DNA from: Candidatus Ectomicrobium neotermitis
Lineage (GTDB): Bacteria; Elusimicrobiota; Endomicrobiia; Endomicrobiales; Endomicrobiaceae
Assembly: GCA_031283745.1 (NCBI GenBank)
Contig: JAITBH010000102.1
Coordinates: forward strand, 1-5,222
Direction of reading: 5' to 3'
DNA: 5,222 nt
Shown in pieces: positions 1-5,222 of the stretch. Under the pieces are notes generated by a model that made no database searches, had not been told where the DNA came from, and saw only the letters and a list, made by a program, of their open reading frames with translations. The first letter of the stretch is position 1; every line of letters begins with the position of its first letter. The translations under genes were made by a program, and so were the position numbers.

Positions 1-95
1 GGGTGCAACTCAAGAGTTGCCGAGAGGAATGTCTTAAAAAGGGCAGTTAAGCCGACAAAGATGATAGTGTTTTTTTTATTGAAAAGTTTTTCCAT
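1..95 (-). CDS. Putative GT39/ArnT-like membrane glycosyltransferase (N-terminal fragment)
   Basis: Only the first 31 codons and two bases lie in the window; the gene runs off the left edge. Translating from the ATG at 95-93 gives a start with a basic cytoplasmic stretch (MEKLFNKKN), a hydrophobic helix (about residues 10-25), and then residues ending in ELH with a partial Pro codon (CC-). A first membrane helix followed by 'LHPDE(A/S)YY' is the hallmark of the dolichyl-phosphate-mannose mannosyltransferase/ArnT-type (GT39, PMT_2) family. In that family the Asp just after HP is the catalytic region of the first periplasmic loop. These enzymes move a sugar from a polyprenyl-phosphate carrier to a lipid or protein outside the inner membrane. 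The start overlaps the end of the PHP gene by 20 bases, and a GGAAA lies about 4-5 bases before the ATG, so coupled translation is likely. The family call is inferred from a short fragment; another multi-helix membrane protein is possible. Confidence 0.6.
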   Translation of the reverse strand, partial: MEKLFNKKNTIIFVGLTALFKTFLSATLELH

Positions 96-1458
96 TTAAT
101 TTCCATATCACAAACCACAGCCCGCTCATCGCAAACATCGCAGGCATCAGGTTAAAGAGCAAAATTTTGTTGACGCTATAAACAGGCACAAAGATGACAG
201 CATAATAAACTCCCGCCGCCGCAAAAGCCAAACTCAAAGCCAAAGGCAGCCACTTCCACACAAAACGGAGAGGCTTGAAAGCCATAAAGGCAAAAATCAG
301 GGCAAACCAAACCATAAAAGCTACGGTTTGGGTGGTGTCGGCATTCTTTATATAGTAGTAGTAGGCGGCAAAAGGCTCAAAGATAAATCTAAACAAGGAA
401 CGGGACTGCTCTTGCCTATATAATAGTATCTCCTCAGAGGCGGCATATTTGGAAATGTCGTCGAAATTAAACTTATCCGTCTTCAAAACTGTCCAAGCAT
501 CAGTCATATATCCCCAGCCGTGCCAGTCAGTTGAGGCAATCATAAGAAGGTTATTTTCTTTTGAAAAATCGATAAGCCCCTGCCTTTCCGCTTCATCAAA
601 ATTCCTATAGCCGTTATTGTAAATCTCAAAGCCGTCAATCCCGCTGGCATGCAGCTCTGAAAAACTATATCTATGCCATTTCCACCAATGGGGCATCACT
701 GCTAACATACCGTTTTCATGGGCTTTTTTAATGATCTCATCAAGAGGGAGGTTTTGATAAAGCTGACCGTCAAAATATCCCGGAGACAACAAAAGCACAG
801 AAACCCCGCCCTCCGATGATTGTATCTGCATACCGCAAAAAACATTTGTAGCTCCCATTTCCTCAAAACGGGAAAAGCTGTTCGTGTTTTGGTGTTCTGT
901 GATAAAGAAATCGTCATAGCCGCTCTGCTCATGAAACCTCAGGCTTGAGGACTCAGTTGAGGAATTGTCATAAGAAAATCGGGTATGCGAGTGAAAATCA
1001 ACAGATATATAGCCGACAGGTTTAACCAATTTTGGTCCAGCTAAAGGAAAAAGGACAACAAAGGCAATTAAAGAGGCAAATAAAAAAAGCCCATAAAAGA
1101 GTCTTATGAGCGTTTGAATGTCTGTTTTTTTCGTTAGAAGGCAGAAAAGAAAGACAAGAAGCAAAGTCCAGACTGCCCAACTGATCAAAACAGGTCTGTA
1201 GAAAGTTCTTTCTAAGGTTAAAGCATAGAAAGCAAAACCGTAGAGAGGTTCGATGAAAGGTCTAAAAGAGGGCCAAACAATTGAAAAACCTTGCTGGGCT
1301 GGGGAGATAACCGGTGCAGATGAGCTTGATGCTGTTTGCGGGGCGGCAAGGAGATTGGTCAACTCTATAGGTGAGTGAAAAAAGATGTTTGATAATCCAA
1401 TTGTTCCGCAACATAAAATCAATAGACAAAATTTCTTAGCCCCGCTTTTTATTTTCAT
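76..1458 (-). CDS. Membrane-anchored PHP-domain metallohydrolase, substrate unknown
   Basis: A 460-residue protein from the ATG at 1458. An earlier in-frame ATG at 1503 would add 15 residues but would lie inside the tolR-like gene; the 1458 start follows that gene's stop by 4 bases. I see a helix at about 8-26, a Ser/Ala/Pro-rich linker (37-56), helices at about 88-108 and 118-139, a soluble domain (about 148-345), and three more helices at about 376-395, 402-423 and 430-452. The soluble domain has PHP (polymerase and histidinol phosphatase) metal motifs: DFHSH (H156, H158), ITEH (E188, H189), MPH (H257), FEIYNN (E278) and STDWH (D311, H313). The spacing and order resemble PHP/CehA-McbA-type phosphoesterases or hydrolases. 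Basic residues lie in the 109-116 and 395-402 loops, so the positive-inside rule puts the PHP domain in the periplasm. It is last but one in a Tol-Pal run and overlaps a glycosyltransferase start, which suggests an envelope substrate. I do not recognise a named gene, and the real substrate cannot be read from the sequence. Confidence 0.88.
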   Translation of the reverse strand: MKIKSGAKKFCLLILCCGTIGLSNIFFHSPIELTNLLAAPQTASSSSAPVISPAQQGFSIVWPSFRPFIEPLYGFAFYALTLERTFYRPVLISWAVWTLLLVFLFCLLTKKTDIQTLIRLFYGLFLFASLIAFVVLFPLAGPKLVKPVGYISVDFHSHTRFSYDNSSTESSSLRFHEQSGYDDFFITEHQNTNSFSRFEEMGATNVFCGMQIQSSEGGVSVLLLSPGYFDGQLYQNLPLDEIIKKAHENGMLAVMPHWWKWHRYSFSELHASGIDGFEIYNNGYRNFDEAERQGLIDFSKENNLLMIASTDWHGWGYMTDAWTVLKTDKFNFDDISKYAASEEILLYRQEQSRSLFRFIFEPFAAYYYYIKNADTTQTVAFMVWFALIFAFMAFKPLRFVWKWLPLALSLAFAAAGVYYAVIFVPVYSVNKILLFNLMPAMFAMSGLWFVIWKLNGKTFQ

Positions 1459-1462
1459 AGTG

Positions 1463-1882
1463 CTATCCGTCAGTTTTCGGGATAACATCAACCGCAAGTG
1501 CAAACCTTGATGCCCCTGCCTGTCTTGCTAAGTCCATAAAATGTATCACATCGTCATACCTAACATCTTTGTCCCCTTTGACGATGACAGGTTTGTTGGG
1601 GTATTTTGCAACAAGATTTTGAATTGTTGCGCTTATATTTGACGGGTGAATTTGCGTCCCATTTATCAAAACCCCGCCGTTTTTTGTGATCAAAACCTCA
1701 ATATTTGTCTCGTCCATATCCTCTTGAGTTTGAGTTGAGGGGAGATTAACCTTTATTCCGGGCTGCAAAAGCATCGGGGTGGTTATCATAAAAATTATCA
1801 GCAAAACCAAAACAACATCGGTAAAAGGAGTGATATTTATCTCAGACATGATGGTAGTTCTTGCTCTTTTCTTATTTCTCAT
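1463..1882 (-). CDS. tolR: TolR/ExbD-family proton-channel subunit
   Basis: A 139-residue protein, the usual family length. It has a short basic cytoplasmic tail (RNKKRAR), one membrane helix at about 20-39 and a periplasmic domain to the end. The family signature INITPFTDVVLVLLIIFM is present, with the membrane Asp at residue 22; this matches TolR Asp23 / ExbD Asp25 of E. coli, the protonatable residue needed for coupling to the proton gradient. The periplasmic part has the expected pattern, including PVIVKGDKDVRYDDVI near residues 98-113 and a final VDVIP. It works with the TolQ/ExbB protein encoded just upstream, 12 bases away, and a GAGAG sits 7 bases before its ATG. A start at Met12 would drop the basic tail and has no visible ribosome site, so I kept 1882. 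Sequence alone does not separate TolR from ExbD; the flanking tolB and pal favour the Tol role. Confidence 0.93.
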   Translation of the reverse strand: MRNKKRARTTIMSEINITPFTDVVLVLLIIFMITTPMLLQPGIKVNLPSTQTQEDMDETNIEVLITKNGGVLINGTQIHPSNISATIQNLVAKYPNKPVIVKGDKDVRYDDVIHFMDLARQAGASRFALAVDVIPKTDG

Positions 1883-1894
1883 TGTTTTGCTCTC

Positions 1895-2560
1895 TTACTC
1901 GTTAAAATGAAAACCGCCGTATTTGTCGGTTTTTTTGTTACCTAAAAGGCTCTCGACTGCTGAAGCACAATACTCCATATCCACCACGAACTTATCGATA
2001 ATCTTTATAAAGAAGTTGTAAGCGATAACCGCTGGGATGGCAACAGCAAGACCGGTCGCAGTGGCAATGAGCGCCTCAGAAACTCCGCCGATTACCACAG
2101 AAATGCCCCCAGAACCCATCGCCGAAATATCATGGAAAGCACGGATAATCCCTAAGACCGTTCCAAATAAGCCGATATAAACAGAAACGCTGCCGACCGT
2201 CCCTAAAACTGTGGTGAACCTCTCTAACTTTACCGTCTCTATCATTATCTCCCTATCCATCGCCTCAGCGATATTGCCTTTGTTTCTATAAGCCGTTATC
2301 CCTGCTTTAGCAACAGCACTCATAGGCGAATTGGTTCTATCGCAAAAAGCTACTACTGAATCTATCTTTTCAAGCTTCATGATCTTTGTGATATTTGCAA
2401 TGAACTTCGCCCGACGCATGCTCGACTTAATGCCGAACTCGAGAAGTTTATAGAGAATGATCGCTATAGATGCAATGGAAATAATCACAAGAATATAAAG
2501 AGTAGCTCCTCCGATGTGAAATAAGTCTGCGACCTTTTCTATATTAAACAGATTTACCAT
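1895..2560 (-). CDS. tolQ: TolQ/ExbB-family proton-channel subunit
   Basis: A 221-residue inner-membrane protein of the MotA/TolQ/ExbB family, at normal length. Membrane helices lie at about 18-38, 118-140 and 154-183, with a large cytoplasmic segment between the first two and a short tail. Signature motifs are visible: IGLFGTVLGI (Thr134) and EALIATATGLAVAIPAV (Thr167 and Thr169), the pore-lining threonine positions of TolQ/ExbB, plus the usual AYN at the end of the last helix. With the TolR-like protein it forms the proton-driven motor that energises the TonB/TolA-like rod. A TTG at 2566 would add two residues, but AAGGAG at 2573-2568 is 7 bases from the ATG at 2560 and only 1 base from the TTG, so the ATG is the start. 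The gene begins 14 bases after tolB and ends 12 bases before tolR. ExbB is the alternative name; the context favours TolQ. Confidence 0.94.
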   Translation of the reverse strand: MVNLFNIEKVADLFHIGGATLYILVIISIASIAIILYKLLEFGIKSSMRRAKFIANITKIMKLEKIDSVVAFCDRTNSPMSAVAKAGITAYRNKGNIAEAMDREIMIETVKLERFTTVLGTVGSVSVYIGLFGTVLGIIRAFHDISAMGSGGISVVIGGVSEALIATATGLAVAIPAVIAYNFFIKIIDKFVVDMEYCASAVESLLGNKKTDKYGGFHFNE

Positions 2561-2567
2561 TTCCAAA

Positions 2568-2573
2568 CTCCTT
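2568..2573 (-). promoter_or_regulatory. Ribosome binding site of tolQ
   Basis: AAGGAG, the strongest Shine-Dalgarno match in the window, begins just after the tolB stop codon and lies 7 bases before the ATG at 2560. It decides that start over the TTG at 2566. The other genes in the run have weaker sites, so TolQ may be made at a higher level, as its multimeric motor role would require; that last point is inference. Confidence 0.8.
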
Positions 2574-2574
2574 A

Positions 2575-3873
2575 TTAGTATTTGATATTAGCTGACCAAG
2601 ACGGGGTATAAGAATTGCCTGAAATTTCGGCAAGTTTCCTTGTGCCTGAACCGTCAATAGCCATTATGTAAATTTCCCACCTTCCTCTTCTTGACGATGC
2701 AAAAGCCAAAAACCTACCGTCTGGAGACCAAACGGGGTTTTCATTGTTGCCTTGAGAATTGGTGAGCCTTGTTATTCTTGTCGATCTTAAATCGTATACA
2801 TATAGATCAAAGTGTCCACGACCCTGCCGCATGGTAAAAGCTATTTTGTCGCCCCGAGGAGACCAAGCAGGAGAATCGCAGTGCCCGTCGGTAGGCAATC
2901 TTCTGGCATTGCCACCGTCCATATTCATTATATACATCTGAGGAATTCCGCTTCTGTCTGAAATGAAAACGATTTCCTGACCATTGGGAGCAAAAGATGG
3001 GCTGGTATCGATATAAGAACCCTTAGTCATCTGCTGAACAAGACGGCCGTTTTTGTCGATGAGATATAAATTGGGAAATAATCCTCTTGAGAGGGTAAGC
3101 AGGATGGTTTTACCATTGGGGGAGAAAGTTCCTGCGGAGTTGAGTCCTTGATACTTGGAAACTACAGACCTTTTATTGTTTACCATATTGATCGAGAAAA
3201 GATCGGGGTTATTGAAGAGATAGCTTGTGTAGATGATTTGGTCTCCCTCTGGGGACCACTTGGGCAAAAGATTAAGTTTTGCATCCCTTGTAAGCCTTTT
3301 GAGGTTATGCCCGTCATAATCTATGACATACAATTCCTTAAAACGCGTCCCATTGTTTACGAAAGCAATTTTGGAAAGTGCAACTCCTTCCTCTCCTGTA
3401 AATCTGCGGACAATCTCATTGCTGATCTCATGACCGATATACCTAAAATCACTCTTGTTATCTCTATGAAAAACATCTTCCCAGACAATTTTCTTTGATG
3501 TTGTGTCATACATTTTGACCCGCACATTTATTCTCGTCCGCTCTCCCTTGCCTGAAACCTCAATTGAAGCAGTAAAAAGCACAGAAGCACCGCGTTCATC
3601 CCAGCTTGAGAGTTTTGCTTCAAAATTTGAGTTAGAGATGTTGTCGACAATGACATTAAAATAACGCGACAAAATTAAATCGTTTTCAATCACGGCTTTA
3701 ATAGCAGAACCATACTTTGCATTTTCGGTATTTCTGCCGACATAAGAAAAAGGCTCTATGCCAATGGAAAATTTTTTGCCTGAGGATGATAAGGAAAGAT
3801 AAATGTCGCTTTGTTGGGCATTAGAAAAACTGCTCAAAAATAAAACAATAAAGATAAAAAATAATTTTTTCAT
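2575..3873 (-). CDS. tolB: TolB, periplasmic beta-propeller protein of the Tol-Pal system
   Basis: A 432-residue protein, matching the family length (about 430). A clear signal peptide occupies residues 1-19 (KK, then a hydrophobic run, then SNA before Gln20), giving a periplasmic product. Residues about 22-155 form the mixed alpha/beta TolB N-terminal domain. From about 166 to the end there are six WD40-like (PD40) blades with the repeated S/P-x-G core: WSPEGDQI (206), FSPNGKTI (250), FAPNGQEI (294), WSPRGDKI (337), WSPDGRFL (382), and a last partial WSANIKY closing the ring with the KIAFV strand near 168. In Tol-Pal the propeller binds Pal and the N-terminus binds TolA. The gene starts 12 bases after the TonB/TolA-like gene, with a weak GAG before the ATG, and is followed by the tolQ ribosome site. 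In proteobacteria tolB sits between tolA and pal; here it follows the TonB/TolA-like gene and precedes tolQ. Confidence 0.96.
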   Translation of the reverse strand: MKKLFFIFIVLFLSSFSNAQQSDIYLSLSSSGKKFSIGIEPFSYVGRNTENAKYGSAIKAVIENDLILSRYFNVIVDNISNSNFEAKLSSWDERGASVLFTASIEVSGKGERTRINVRVKMYDTTSKKIVWEDVFHRDNKSDFRYIGHEISNEIVRRFTGEEGVALSKIAFVNNGTRFKELYVIDYDGHNLKRLTRDAKLNLLPKWSPEGDQIIYTSYLFNNPDLFSINMVNNKRSVVSKYQGLNSAGTFSPNGKTILLTLSRGLFPNLYLIDKNGRLVQQMTKGSYIDTSPSFAPNGQEIVFISDRSGIPQMYIMNMDGGNARRLPTDGHCDSPAWSPRGDKIAFTMRQGRGHFDLYVYDLRSTRITRLTNSQGNNENPVWSPDGRFLAFASSRRGRWEIYIMAIDGSGTRKLAEISGNSYTPSWSANIKY

Positions 3874-3885
3874 AATTTCTCGTTC

Positions 3886-4677
3886 TCACTTATACTTGAA
3901 TTCAAAATATACACCTATCGAGTCTCCATTGTAGCCCTGAGGGAGTTCCCCAAAAGGGCTGGCTTTTAATATCGCCTCTCGAGCATTTTCATCAAAAAGA
4001 TGATTGCCCGAAGGAGAAACAACCCTCAATGAACTTTCATCGACTTCCCCGTCCTTGAATATCCTAAAATAAACAACAGCTCTTAAACGGTCGAAACTCT
4101 CTGCCCATTCCCAAAACCTACCGATTTTGTTGATTATCGTTCTCTCGTAATAAGCATAATTAAAATCTTTTTCATCAAAAGAAAGATTTTCATACTGCGA
4201 ACCGCTCACTCCGTATTTTGCATTGGATGCGGGGACTTGGACAGTTTGAACCTGCGACCGGGTAACGGGAGCCGGAGGAGGAGTTTTAGCTGTTTCTTGG
4301 GCTTTTGTTTGGGTTGCTTCAGGCATCTTCTTTGGTGTTTCTGCTACTTTTGCTTTATCTTTTATGACAGGGGCTGGCTTTGCGGCTTTTACTTCATCAT
4401 TTTTTGATTGAACGGCTTTGGGTTGTTCTTGCTTTTTTGCCTCGGGCTGAGGCTCAGGCTTGGTTTCTTTGGCAGGCTCTTGCTGCTCAGTGGAGGGGGG
4501 TTGTTGTTCAACGGAGTGTAAATCAGTTTGCTCATCGGCAGGATTATAAAAAGCTACATCTATCGGAGTAGAAATAAAGACAGGTTTAACTCTTTTTTGC
4601 GCTGCAAAGAACAATACCGCAAAATGAATCGCTATAGACACAATCAAAAATGGAACTACCTTGCTGTTTTTTAGCAT
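3886..4677 (-). CDS. TonB/TolA-like energy-transducing periplasm-spanning protein
   Basis: A 263-residue protein with one membrane helix (about 8-26), a spacer rich in Pro, Lys, Glu, Gln and Ala (about 55-140), and a C-terminal TonB-type domain (about 172-263). The first helix carries Ser14-x3-His18 (SIAIH), the motif that TonB and TolA use to couple to ExbB/D or TolQ/R. The last domain has the TonB_C pattern: a conserved Trp region (FWEW), FKDGEVDESSLRVVSPSG, the LFDENAREAI helix, ASPFGELP, and a final aromatic strand. The domain is of TonB type, while the place in the operon, before tolB and with tolQ/tolR, is that of TolA, so it most likely acts as the TolA of this system; I leave the symbol empty. 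No well-placed ribosome site precedes the ATG: GAG is directly adjacent and the only AGGG lies 18 bases upstream inside the hairpin. It uses a TGA stop. Confidence 0.88.
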   Translation of the reverse strand: MLKNSKVVPFLIVSIAIHFAVLFFAAQKRVKPVFISTPIDVAFYNPADEQTDLHSVEQQPPSTEQQEPAKETKPEPQPEAKKQEQPKAVQSKNDEVKAAKPAPVIKDKAKVAETPKKMPEATQTKAQETAKTPPPAPVTRSQVQTVQVPASNAKYGVSGSQYENLSFDEKDFNYAYYERTIINKIGRFWEWAESFDRLRAVVYFRIFKDGEVDESSLRVVSPSGNHLFDENAREAILKASPFGELPQGYNGDSIGVYFEFKYK

Positions 4678-4691
4678 CTCAAATAAATAAC

Positions 4692-4721
4692 AAAACCCTG
4701 CGAACTCGTCCGCAGGGTTTT
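4692..4721 (-). terminator. Stem-loop between pal and the TonB/TolA-like gene
   Basis: AAAACCCTGCG (4692-4702) and CGCAGGGTTTT (4711-4721) form a perfect 11-bp stem around an 8-base loop. On the minus strand the stem is followed by TTTTGTTATTTATTT, a broken U tract, and the plus strand also gives TTTTATTTT, so the hairpin could end transcription from either side. It lies 16 bases after the pal stop and 14 bases before the next ATG, the only real gap in the cluster. Because no promoter fits between it and the next start, it is more likely a partial terminator or mRNA-stabilising hairpin than an absolute stop. Seen directly: stem, loop and tract. Inferred: the function. Confidence 0.75.
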
Positions 4722-4737
4722 ATTTTCATATCTCAAT

Positions 4738-5222
4738 TTATCTTACTGTTGTTTCAACTCTTCTGTTTGCTGCCCGTGCCTCTTCAGTATCTCCTTCTAC
4801 AAGAGGTTTCTCCTTTCCATAAGAAATCGTGGTAATTCTCGATGAGGCAACTCCGCTATCGACATAATACTTTCTGACGCTGTCTGCTCTATGCTGACCA
4901 AGTGCCAAGTTATAGGCTATCGTCCCTCTATCATCACAATACCCCTCAACTACTACATTCAAATTAGGGTTATTCAAGAGTAACTGTGCATTCTGCCTCA
5001 AAATGTTGCTTGCGTCAGACCTAAGATCGCTCTTGTCAAAATCAAAGTTCACTTTTGCAAACGAAACAGGCTCTGGTGCAGGCTCATCTACAATGTTTTC
5101 ATCAATAACAACAGTTTCTTCTACTACAGGTACCGCTGCTATCTCGTCATTTTCTGAATTAACGTCCTCTTTTGCAGCACAACCAAACAACGTTACGGTT
5201 GAGGCAATAAAAACAAACACTA
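4738..5222 (-). CDS. pal: Pal, peptidoglycan-associated outer-membrane lipoprotein (5' end outside window)
   Basis: The visible part is about 160 residues and open at the right edge. It begins in the hydrophobic core of a lipoprotein signal (VFVFIASTVTLFGC), with the lipobox LFGC; the Cys about 14 residues in would become the lipidated first residue. Next is an acidic, Val/Glu-rich linker (about 17-52), then an OmpA-type peptidoglycan-binding domain (about 53-160). The Pal pattern is clear: VNFDFDKSDLR, EGYCDDRGTIAYNLALGQHRADSVRKYY, RITTISYGKEKP and AANRRVE. The Asp of CDDRGT and the Arg of QHRA are at the positions that bind diaminopimelate in this family. Pal ties the outer membrane to peptidoglycan and is handled by TolB and TolA. 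The GTG at 5220 could be read as a start but would leave a signal with no basic residue, so the true start is just beyond the window. Pal comes first in the cluster and is separated from the rest by a stem-loop. Confidence 0.95.
   Translation of the reverse strand, partial: VFVFIASTVTLFGCAAKEDVNSENDEIAAVPVVEETVVIDENIVDEPAPEPVSFAKVNFDFDKSDLRSDASNILRQNAQLLLNNPNLNVVVEGYCDDRGTIAYNLALGQHRADSVRKYYVDSGVASSRITTISYGKEKPLVEGDTEEARAANRRVETTVR

Noticed and set aside
702..932. 76-residue minus-strand open frame
   Set aside because: It lies in another frame inside the PHP domain coding region, which has intact catalytic motifs.
1459..1503. 15-residue N-terminal extension of the PHP protein
   Set aside because: It would overlap the end of tolR by 41 bases and put basic and polar residues before the helix without need; the ATG at 1458 directly follows the tolR stop.
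2561..2566. TTG start for tolQ, two codons upstream of the ATG
   Set aside because: The AAGGAG ribosome site would be only 1 base from the TTG but is 7 bases from the ATG at 2560.
2759..2941. 60-residue plus-strand open frame
   Set aside because: It is antisense to the TolB propeller blades, with no ribosome site or domain signal.
3148..3498. 116-residue plus-strand open frame
   Set aside because: It is wholly antisense to tolB, whose protein is clearly conserved; the plus-strand product has no recognisable family features.
4250..4510. Apparent direct repeats in the TonB/TolA-like gene (Gln/Pro/Lys/Glu codon runs)
   Set aside because: This is the expected low-complexity periplasmic spacer, without a fixed repeat unit; not a CRISPR or satellite.
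4678..4713. Possible promoter giving a leaderless TonB/TolA-like mRNA (CGGACG, 17 bases, TATTTA)
   Set aside because: Each box matches the consensus at only 3 of 6 positions, and the -35 box sits in the hairpin; AT-rich sequence makes such hits by chance.
4380..4835. Two short plus-strand open frames (4380-4571 and 4650-4835)
   Set aside because: One is antisense to the low-complexity spacer of the TonB/TolA-like gene; the other spans the hairpin and the end of pal. Neither looks like a protein.

Overview
The window looks like a chromosomal piece of a diderm (Gram-negative type) bacterium. All seven genes I can support lie on the minus strand and form one tightly packed cell-envelope cluster, so in transcription order it reads from the right end to the left. 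The base composition is moderately AT-rich by eye. The set of a Pal lipoprotein, a TonB/TolA-like protein, TolB, a TolQ/ExbB and a TolR/ExbD proves an outer membrane, but the gene order is not the proteobacterial one. I suspect a non-proteobacterial diderm phylum (Elusimicrobiota-like or a similar lineage). This is a weak guess from gene content and order only, not from any search.

Right to left: (1) 5222-4738, the Pal/OmpA-type peptidoglycan-binding lipoprotein, cut at its 5' end by the window edge. (2) 4721-4692, a perfect 11-bp stem-loop in the only sizeable intergenic gap. (3) 4677-3886, a TonB/TolA-like energy transducer with one N-terminal membrane segment, a Pro/Lys/Glu/Gln-rich spacer and a TonB-type C-terminal domain. 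(4) 3873-2575, TolB with a signal peptide and a C-terminal beta-propeller. (5) 2560-1895, the TolQ/ExbB proton-channel subunit. (6) 1882-1463, the TolR/ExbD subunit. (7) 1458-76, a six-helix membrane protein carrying a PHP-type metallohydrolase domain. (8) 95-1, the first 31 codons of what looks like a GT39/ArnT-like membrane glycosyltransferase, running off the left edge. Gaps within the run are 12, 14, 12 and 4 bases, and the last two genes overlap by 20 bases, so genes 3 to 8 are very likely co-transcribed. No stretch over 100 bases lacks a gene.

Together, genes 1 to 6 make a complete Tol-Pal machine. TolQ/TolR use the proton gradient to drive the TolA/TonB-like rod across the periplasm, where it acts on TolB and Pal to hold the outer membrane to peptidoglycan and constrict it at division. 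The last two genes are not part of the classical system. Their tight coupling to tolR, and the predicted periplasmic position of the PHP domain, suggest an added envelope function, perhaps processing or glycosylating an envelope lipid or polymer; this part is inference. The points most worth a second look are the PHP membrane protein, the hairpin between pal and the tolA-like gene (which leaves almost no room for a promoter or ribosome binding site), and the rearranged gene order.
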